A DNA stretch of 9,225 bases from an uncultured Alphaproteobacteria bacterium (GTDB lineage Bacteria > Pseudomonadota > Alphaproteobacteria > RF32 > CAG-239): the NCBI GenBank assembly GCA_900553115.1, contig USCF01000033.1, positions 1-9,225 of the forward strand, read 5' to 3'. Of this stretch, positions 6,289 to 9,225 are shown piece by piece. How positions within the stretch are numbered: position 1 is the stretch's first letter; the number at the start of each line of letters is the position of its first letter. The notes beneath the pieces are model-generated. The model saw nothing but the letters and a program-made list of their open reading frames with translations. It made no database searches and was not told where the DNA came from. The translations under genes were made by a program, and so were the position numbers.

Positions 6289-7070
6289 AGCGGTATCTCC
6301 TCGCTGTAGGTTGCAGACTTAACGGCGGATTTTTTCGGCAGCAGATGACGCGCCGCGTCCAGCGTCCGGCGGGTGCGCGCGCTGCAGTCCCAAGTCAGGG
6401 CTTTTTGCTTCCAGTTTTTTACCGGCTTGCCCTCGCTGTCTTTCCATTCGCCCTCGGTAAAGTAGTCAAAAAAGGCGGCTGGGTCTATCATCAGGCCTCG
6501 TTCTTTGACGTACTCTTGCACTTCCGGCAAAGTCGGCGGTACAAAAGCCTTTTTCTTCGGCTTGTCTTTTTCTGCCTCTAAATCAGTTTTTTCGGGGTTA
6601 TTTCCAGCTTTCGGCGCGTCGCGCGCGCACACTGAGTTGGATTTATCCAACGAAGTACTACAAGATTCAGGATTCAAGATACAAGTGACAAGAGGGTTTT
6701 TTGTGGGTTCGTTCTGGGTTATGTCTTGGGTTTTATCTTGGGTTATACTCTGGGTTTTGTTTAGGTTATTAGCTGGGTTTTGTTTAGGATTATACTCTGG
6801 GTTTTTAATGGCTTTATTTCTCGGTCTCCCGCCTTTTTTGCCATTTTCCACACTGGCTTTATAGTTGGATAAATCATAGAAAAATTTATCTTTTAATTTA
6901 TCCCATAAATATTCTTGTATTTTGTTTTTGGGTTTATATTCAGTTTCTCCGAAAAAACATAAGTCGGATATTGCCGATAATATTTCCACAATTTCATCAG
7001 CCGATAATTTTGCTTTCATAAGTTCAAAATCTTCGGCAAAAATAGAAAAAACCGGTTTAATCAGTTGCAT
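6285..7070 (-). CDS. Phage replication organizer-like protein (initiator candidate)
   Basis: This 261-aa protein has three parts. Residues 1-65 (SIFAEDFELMKAKLSADEIV..., ending DKLKDKFFYDLSNYK) resemble the DUF6291-type N-terminus found in phage replication proteins. After a basic GKKGGRPRNK (about 74-83) comes a low-complexity linker with tetrapeptide repeats (NPxx, then TQxx, about 87-125) encoded by the 12-bp DNA repeats. The C-terminus (about 176-225: PTLPEVQEYVKERG, FFDYFTEGEW, GKPVKNWKQKALTW) is the conserved tail of many phage replisome organizers that sit before DnaC-like loaders. The start is ATG 7070 with GGAGG 6 nt upstream. It overlaps the 94-aa gene by 14 nt and the loader by 4 nt (ATGA). 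It probably binds the origin within its own gene and recruits the loader and helicase. No catalytic motif is seen. Confidence 0.72.
   Translation of the reverse strand: MQLIKPVFSIFAEDFELMKAKLSADEIVEILSAISDLCFFGETEYKPKNKIQEYLWDKLKDKFFYDLSNYKASVENGKKGGRPRNKAIKNPEYNPKQNPANNLNKTQSITQDKTQDITQNEPTKNPLVTCILNPESCSTSLDKSNSVCARDAPKAGNNPEKTDLEAEKDKPKKKAFVPPTLPEVQEYVKERGLMIDPAAFFDYFTEGEWKDSEGKPVKNWKQKALTWDCSARTRRTLDAARHLLPKKSAVKSATYSEEIPL
6694..6803 (-). repeat. 12-bp iteron array inside the replication gene (candidate ori)
   Basis: About ten imperfect GGGTT-headed units (plus strand) begin at 6694, 6705, 6716, 6728, 6740, 6752, 6763, 6775, 6786/7 and 6799, spaced 11-12 bp. The best copies read TGGGTTATACTC. 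On the coding strand the unit is ACCCAgAnTATA-like and encodes 4-residue repeats in the linker. The spacing is close to one helical turn and the right flank (6838-7000) is AT-rich, as in phage origins with initiator iterons (lambda ori lies within gene O). Confidence 0.6.
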
Positions 7071-7341
7071 CGCTGTCCTCCAAAATAAAATGAATATTTG
7101 TTACAAAAGTAATCGCACCAACAGCAACCAAGCGGCCTAAACTTTTTTGTACGGTTCTAACTGCTAATCCACTATAATATGATATTGCGTGTGCTAAACT
7201 TGGAAAATTTTGAGGTTGTTTAAAAAAGTTACCGTCGTGTGGTGCATAAATTAAATAAGTTGCAACCAATTTATCTTTTGAAGTTAATTTATACTTATCT
7301 TTTAATAAAATATTTCCTAACCATATTTTTTCATTATTCAT
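7057..7341 (-). CDS. Small winged-helix-like protein
   Basis: This 94-aa protein looks like a single winged helix-turn-helix. After KLTSKDKLVATYLIYAP (helix 1 region, about 18-34) comes SLAHAISYYSGLAVRTVQKS (about 48-67), with a turn at GLAV and a recognition helix RTVQKSLGRL, then AVGAITF as the start of a wing. 'RTVxKSLxxLxxxGxI' is typical of MarR/replisome-organizer wHTH domains. It sits directly ahead of the replication-organizer-like gene and overlaps it by 14 nt, so it may be a replication partner or an early regulator. GGAG is 8 nt before ATG 7341, inside the stop region of the preceding gene. The gene is clearly more AT-rich than the methyltransferase-side genes. The fold is likely; the function is not known. 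Confidence 0.7.
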   Translation of the reverse strand: MNNEKIWLGNILLKDKYKLTSKDKLVATYLIYAPHDGNFFKQPQNFPSLAHAISYYSGLAVRTVQKSLGRLVAVGAITFVTNIHFILEDSDATD

Positions 7342-7346
7342 AATAA

Positions 7347-7628
7347 TTACTCCGCTGCCAATGAATTGATTGTATCGTAAATATCCTTATTCATACCGGT
7401 AATTTTATCAGTATAAGACGTAAGGATTTCTTTTATATATTTATATTTGATTTGCTTATCTTCTTCGCATTGTGCCGGAAGTTTGATTATAGCATCGTTG
7501 ATTGCATTAAATACTTTGCCGTATACCTCTTCTTGGTCAAAAGTATATTGTCCCTTATACCAAGTTTCTTTCATTTCATTATAGTAACGGTATAATGTTT
7601 GAATTGTAGATTCTGTTGTATTTGTCAT
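7347..7628 (-). CDS. Unknown 93-aa protein, first gene after immunity RNA
   Basis: I do not recognise this protein. I place the start at ATG 7628 (MTNTTE), preceded by AAAAAAAGGA 9 nt upstream. The frame stays open a further 76 codons upstream to 7856, but that extension runs across a strong promoter and the structured RNA and has no ribosome site, so I treat it as leader. The protein is helical and charged, with aromatic residues in a YRYYNEMKETWYKGQYTF stretch (about 13-30) and an alternating basic/acidic C-terminal half. There is no signal peptide or membrane segment. It occupies the position of kil/icd-type genes in P4 and P1, whose translation the immunity RNA controls, but I see no sequence evidence that it inhibits cell division. 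Its TAA is 5 bp from the next ATG and forms part of that gene's GGAG site. Confidence 0.7.
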   Translation of the reverse strand: MTNTTESTIQTLYRYYNEMKETWYKGQYTFDQEEVYGKVFNAINDAIIKLPAQCEEDKQIKYKYIKEILTSYTDKITGMNKDIYDTINSLAAE

Positions 7629-7665
7629 TTTGTGTAATCCTTTTTTTAGATATGCCACACAAAAT
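7627..7665 (-). promoter_or_regulatory. seqC-like target and start-codon hairpin
   Basis: The minus strand holds a perfect 9-bp inverted repeat, ATTTTGTGT (plus 7657-7665) and ACACAAAAT (7627-7635). The 21-nt loop contains the AAAAAGGA ribosome site, and the stem covers the first bases of the 93-aa ATG (7626-7628). The 3' arm overlaps ATTACACAA (7630-7638), the complement of the immunity-RNA loop. The local hairpin and the RNA-loop pairing are therefore mutually exclusive uses of the same bases, which suggests control of translation, termination or both. Confidence 0.5.
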
Positions 7666-7673
7666 TGAGAGGT

Positions 7674-7741
7674 GGCGGACTCACTAAAAGCAATTACACA
7701 ATGCTTTGGCTGATATTGGTTATTTTCAGCTCTCATCCGCC
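7674..7741 (-). ncRNA. P4 CI / P1 C4-like immunity antisense RNA (candidate)
   Basis: The minus strand of this 68-nt segment can fold into a three-way junction. The closing stem is GGCGGA/TCCGCC (plus 7736-7741 with 7674-7679). Helix 2 is GCTGA/TCAGC (7726-7730 with 7709-7713). Helix 3 is AAAGCA/TGCTTT (7702-7707 with 7687-7692), one base from helix 2. The 9-nt loop of helix 3, TTGTGTAAT (7693-7701), is the exact complement of ATTACACAA immediately before the 93-aa start codon (7630-7638). With one flanking base pair opened it also complements CAATTACAC near the transcript start (7790-7798). In phage P4, seqB in the CI RNA pairs with seqA and seqC on either side of it in the leader and stops expression of the replication operon; P1/P7 C4 RNA acts similarly on icd/ant. 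The layout matches. The ends of the mature RNA and its processing are inferred. Confidence 0.6.
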
Positions 7742-7754
7742 GTTTGGCAAATAC

Positions 7755-7783
7755 AAAAAAATCGCAAAATCTTACGGGTGCGA
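7755..7783 (-). terminator. Weak hairpin with T-run in the leader
   Basis: The minus strand has TCGCA/TGCGA (plus 7779-7783 with 7762-7766), a 12-nt loop, then seven T residues (7755-7761). The stem is only 5 bp, so intrinsic termination would be inefficient. Its place between the seqA-like site and the RNA core would suit an attenuator that pairing at seqA could influence. This is a weak call. Confidence 0.25.
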
Positions 7784-7789
7784 AAGCCG

Positions 7790-7798
7790 GTGTAATTG
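7790..7798 (-). promoter_or_regulatory. seqA-like target site
   Basis: The minus-strand sequence CAATTACAC sits about 7-15 nt into the predicted transcript and is perfectly complementary to GTGTAATTG in the loop and flank of the RNA hairpin at 7691-7699. By analogy with P4 seqA it would be the promoter-proximal pairing target of the immunity RNA. Confidence 0.5.
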
Positions 7799-7811
7799 TT
7801 TTTAGGCTTTC

Positions 7812-7841
7812 ATCATAACCACATATCCGATTCGTTGTCAA
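7812..7841 (-). promoter_or_regulatory. Strong sigma70-type promoter for immunity RNA / early operon
   Basis: On the minus strand there is a perfect -35 TTGACA (plus 7836-7841), an 18-bp spacer and a -10 TATGAT (plus 7812-7817, five of six consensus). The predicted start is near 7804-7806. It lies just downstream of the VRR-NUC stop, so it restarts transcription ahead of the structured leader and the 93-aa gene. Its place corresponds to P4 PLE, the promoter of the early operon whose leader contains the CI RNA. Confidence 0.65.
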
Positions 7842-7848
7842 TATGTTT

Positions 7849-8382
7849 TTATTCATCTCGCCACCTTTTAAATATTTTGTTAATGTCTAGTTGCGGCTGT
7901 CTTTGCTGTGCGCCGAAAAACTTCGGTTTGTCTTTTTCAGGGTCATAAAGCCCCCATTTTTGCAAAGTCTGCTTAAATTGTTCAAAACTCCGAATTTCCG
8001 CCCACAACACGCGGTTTTCAATACAGGTGTTTTTGAATTTAAGCTGTTCCGGCCGCAGTTTGTTTCTGCCGAATTTAACTTCCAGCCAGCCAATCGGCAG
8101 ACCGTTCCGGCAAACCAAATAATCCGGCACGCCGGAGCGAACGCCGATTTTCTTTAAATCCGCGCCGCGCTTGCGGGAGCCGCTGCCCTCATTCGGAATG
8201 TGGATTAAGTCTAGCGTCCTTTCCGGAAAGACCAAATTCCACCAATGCACCATAGCGGCGCAAAGCTCGTCTTCCGAATTAACGGCGCGCCCGCCCACAA
8301 ATTGCACATATTTCAGCCCAGCTGAAACTTTATTTTCTGCCGCCTTAACCCGCAGCCATAAATTATCCTGCCTCTTTCCCAT
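7849..8382 (-). CDS. VRR-NUC domain nuclease
   Basis: This 177-aa protein has a C-terminal VRR-NUC (PD-(D/E)xK superfamily) nuclease core. The signature reads through residues 61-113: HIPNEG (61-66), then RSGVPDYLV with catalytic PD at 86-87, then WLEVKFG with E101-x-K103, and Q113 in the trailing helix (RPEQLKF). In characterised VRR-NUC proteins this fold cleaves structured or branched DNA. Phages often carry stand-alone copies next to replication genes, where they may act as Holliday-junction or flap nucleases. ATG 8382 is preceded by AGGAG at a good distance and lies 9 bp after the methyltransferase stop, so they form one operon. The N-terminal 40 residues are basic and unassigned. The domain call is strong; the exact substrate is unknown. 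Confidence 0.87.
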   Translation of the reverse strand: MGKRQDNLWLRVKAAENKVSAGLKYVQFVGGRAVNSEDELCAAMVHWWNLVFPERTLDLIHIPNEGSGSRKRGADLKKIGVRSGVPDYLVCRNGLPIGWLEVKFGRNKLRPEQLKFKNTCIENRVLWAEIRSFEQFKQTLQKWGLYDPEKDKPKFFGAQQRQPQLDINKIFKRWRDE

Positions 8383-8391
8383 TGTTTACTC

Positions 8392-8997
8392 CTATTTCTT
8401 TAAAGTCTTCTCCTTAATTTGCTGAAAGATAAACAAGCCGTCTTGCGGACGCACAGCATTGCGTAGTGCTTTGCGGACATCTATTTCTTTTAAATCACTA
8501 AGATTGTATCCATAAGCCTTAGCCATAGCGTGAATATCGTTATGTATAGCCGTCCATGTTCTCGTGTTGTTTTCTTGTACTAAAATAAAGTCTGAGCTCC
8601 AGTAACAATGGCGTTCCATTGTAAAACTGGGTTGAATTAACGGTTTATAATAAGGCTTAACATTCTCTATCACCCATTTGCCTTTAAAAAAGGTTTTCAG
8701 CCAAATAATTTCTTGATATAGTGTCATATCGGGATACTTTAGACTTTCGTCATAATAACGCGCCATTTGAAGTGTGCTATGTGTTGGGCAGGGCGGACTT
8801 GCCCAAATGAAGTCAAATTCTCTGAAATGACGGCGTAAATATTCGTGAGCGTCTCCGATAACCACCTTGTCCTTTGGGAATAATGATTGATAAACTTTAG
8901 CAACTTCCGGCACAAGCTCAACGGCTGTTATATCGTGATTGTCGCCCCATAATTTGCGGTTGCCGCCGATACCGGCGTACAAGTTAAGTATCTTCAT
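8392..8997 (-). CDS. Compact DNA (cytosine-5) methyltransferase
   Basis: This 201-aa protein is a C5 cytosine methyltransferase that transfers a methyl group from S-adenosylmethionine to C5 of cytosine in DNA. Visible motifs: motif I LYAGIGG (residues 6-12, SAM binding), acidic E27 (motif II), GDAHEYL at 48-54 (motif III), SPPCP at 67-71 with catalytic C70 (motif IV), ENV at 111-113 (motif VI), a motif-VIII-like MERHCYW near 126-132, and NAVRP at 180-184 (motif X-like GNAV). At 201 aa it is far shorter than Dcm/HhaI-type enzymes (about 300-470 aa), and there is little room for a target-recognition domain between motifs VIII and IX. No restriction endonuclease is adjacent, so it is probably an orphan phage enzyme for self-protection or epigenetic control. 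It starts at ATG 8997, overlapping the HTH stop by one base. Confidence 0.88.
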   Translation of the reverse strand: MKILNLYAGIGGNRKLWGDNHDITAVELVPEVAKVYQSLFPKDKVVIGDAHEYLRRHFREFDFIWASPPCPTHSTLQMARYYDESLKYPDMTLYQEIIWLKTFFKGKWVIENVKPYYKPLIQPSFTMERHCYWSSDFILVQENNTRTWTAIHNDIHAMAKAYGYNLSDLKEIDVRKALRNAVRPQDGLFIFQQIKEKTLKK

Positions 8998-9197
8998 TAT
9001 TCCTCACCAGAAATGTCAATGTTATTCTTTTCCCAATCAATCCCTTGTTTTTGACAAGCTTCAATAATTACACTTATTCGCCACGTTGGAATTTTGTTTT
9101 GTCGTCCCCAACTTTGAATTGTTGAAATAGGAACATTAATTATTTTACTCATTTTTGTTAAACCGCCAAAATCTGCAATTAAATCCGTAACTTTCAT
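8997..9197 (-). CDS. Small HTH DNA-binding protein (carph-isopro / Cro-like)
   Basis: This 66-aa protein is likely a phage transcription regulator. Residues about 8-45 read as a compact helix-turn-helix: a GGLTKMSKII helix, then a recognition-helix region VPISTIQSWGR, then KIPTWR. The pattern 'STxQSWxRxxxIPxWR' is the one I associate with the carph-isopro HTH family of phage-associated small regulators. It is too short for any ligand-binding domain, and the tail is acidic and probably disordered. The ATG at 9197 is preceded by AAGGAG about 9 nt upstream. Its TAA overlaps the methyltransferase ATG by one base (TAATG), so the two are probably translationally coupled. The promoter must lie beyond 9225. 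The fold is fairly certain; whether it represses or activates, and where it binds, cannot be told. Confidence 0.75.
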   Translation of the reverse strand: MKVTDLIADFGGLTKMSKIINVPISTIQSWGRQNKIPTWRISVIIEACQKQGIDWEKNNIDISGEE

Positions 9198-9225
9198 TTT
9201 ATCTTATCTCCTTGTTATGATTATC

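Noticed and set aside
6694..6803. CRISPR array or telomere-like repeat
   Set aside because: Units are 11-12 bp with no spacers and lie within a coding frame; iterons explain them better.
7629..7805. Metabolite riboswitch
   Set aside because: No known aptamer pattern is visible, and the intramolecular complementarity (A, B, C elements) matches phage antisense immunity RNAs.
7629..7856. N-terminal 76-codon extension of the 93-aa protein as real coding sequence
   Set aside because: It contains a near-consensus promoter and a folded RNA, lacks a ribosome site, and overlaps the nuclease gene end; a good ribosome site sits before ATG 7628.
1..9225. tRNA, rRNA, insertion sequence or integrase
   Set aside because: No cloverleaf, rRNA-like stretch, transposase or recombinase motif was found on either strand.

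Overview
The window is part of a tailed-phage genome or prophage. Every convincing gene lies on the minus strand, so transcription runs from position 9225 towards 1. The genes are tightly packed, with 1-14 nt overlaps, AGGAG-type ribosome sites, a DnaC-type helicase loader, a compact cytosine methyltransferase, a portal and a probable ejection protein. This points to a temperate, short-tailed (podovirus-like) phage of a Gram-negative host. A DUF6362-like protein and a carph-isopro-like HTH suggest an alphaproteobacterium, but that rests on remembered family distributions and is tentative. No integrase, terminase or capsid gene is in view.

Early region (9197-5328, minus). A small HTH protein is coupled to a DNA cytosine-C5 methyltransferase, followed by a VRR-NUC nuclease. 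Next comes a strong promoter (7812-7841) and a leader of about 180 nt that looks like a phage P4 CI / P1 C4 immunity RNA. In it, a hairpin loop (element B) is complementary both to an upstream site (A) and to a site just before the next start codon (C). Downstream are a 93-aa protein, a 94-aa winged-helix-like protein, a 261-aa replication-organizer-like protein, a DnaC-like loader and a DUF6362-like protein. The middle of the 261-aa gene carries about ten GGGTT-centred repeats spaced 11-12 bp apart. This resembles origin iterons lying inside an initiator gene, as in lambda O.

Switch region (5028-5327). This 300-bp gene-free gap holds four in-phase 10-bp TTGCACATTT-like units (a fifth further on), a 17-bp palindrome inside a predicted leftward promoter, and two hairpins followed by T-runs. 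The order promoter, then terminators, then structural genes is what an antitermination-controlled late operon looks like.

Structural region (5027-273, minus). It contains a probable head-tail adaptor, the portal, a 70-aa unknown, a 536-aa Gln/Ala-rich coiled-coil protein with a Gly/Ala hydrophobic stretch (ejection-protein-like), and a 129-aa unknown.

Left end (1-272). This stretch has no gene but is crowded with dyads. Two TTGACA promoters face each other, and a 7-bp hairpin with a T-run could end a rightward RNA of about 70 nt. It is read as a control region for genes further left.

The most notable items are the P4/C4-like RNA locus at 7630-7841, the iteron array at 6694-6803, and the two dense intergenic control regions.
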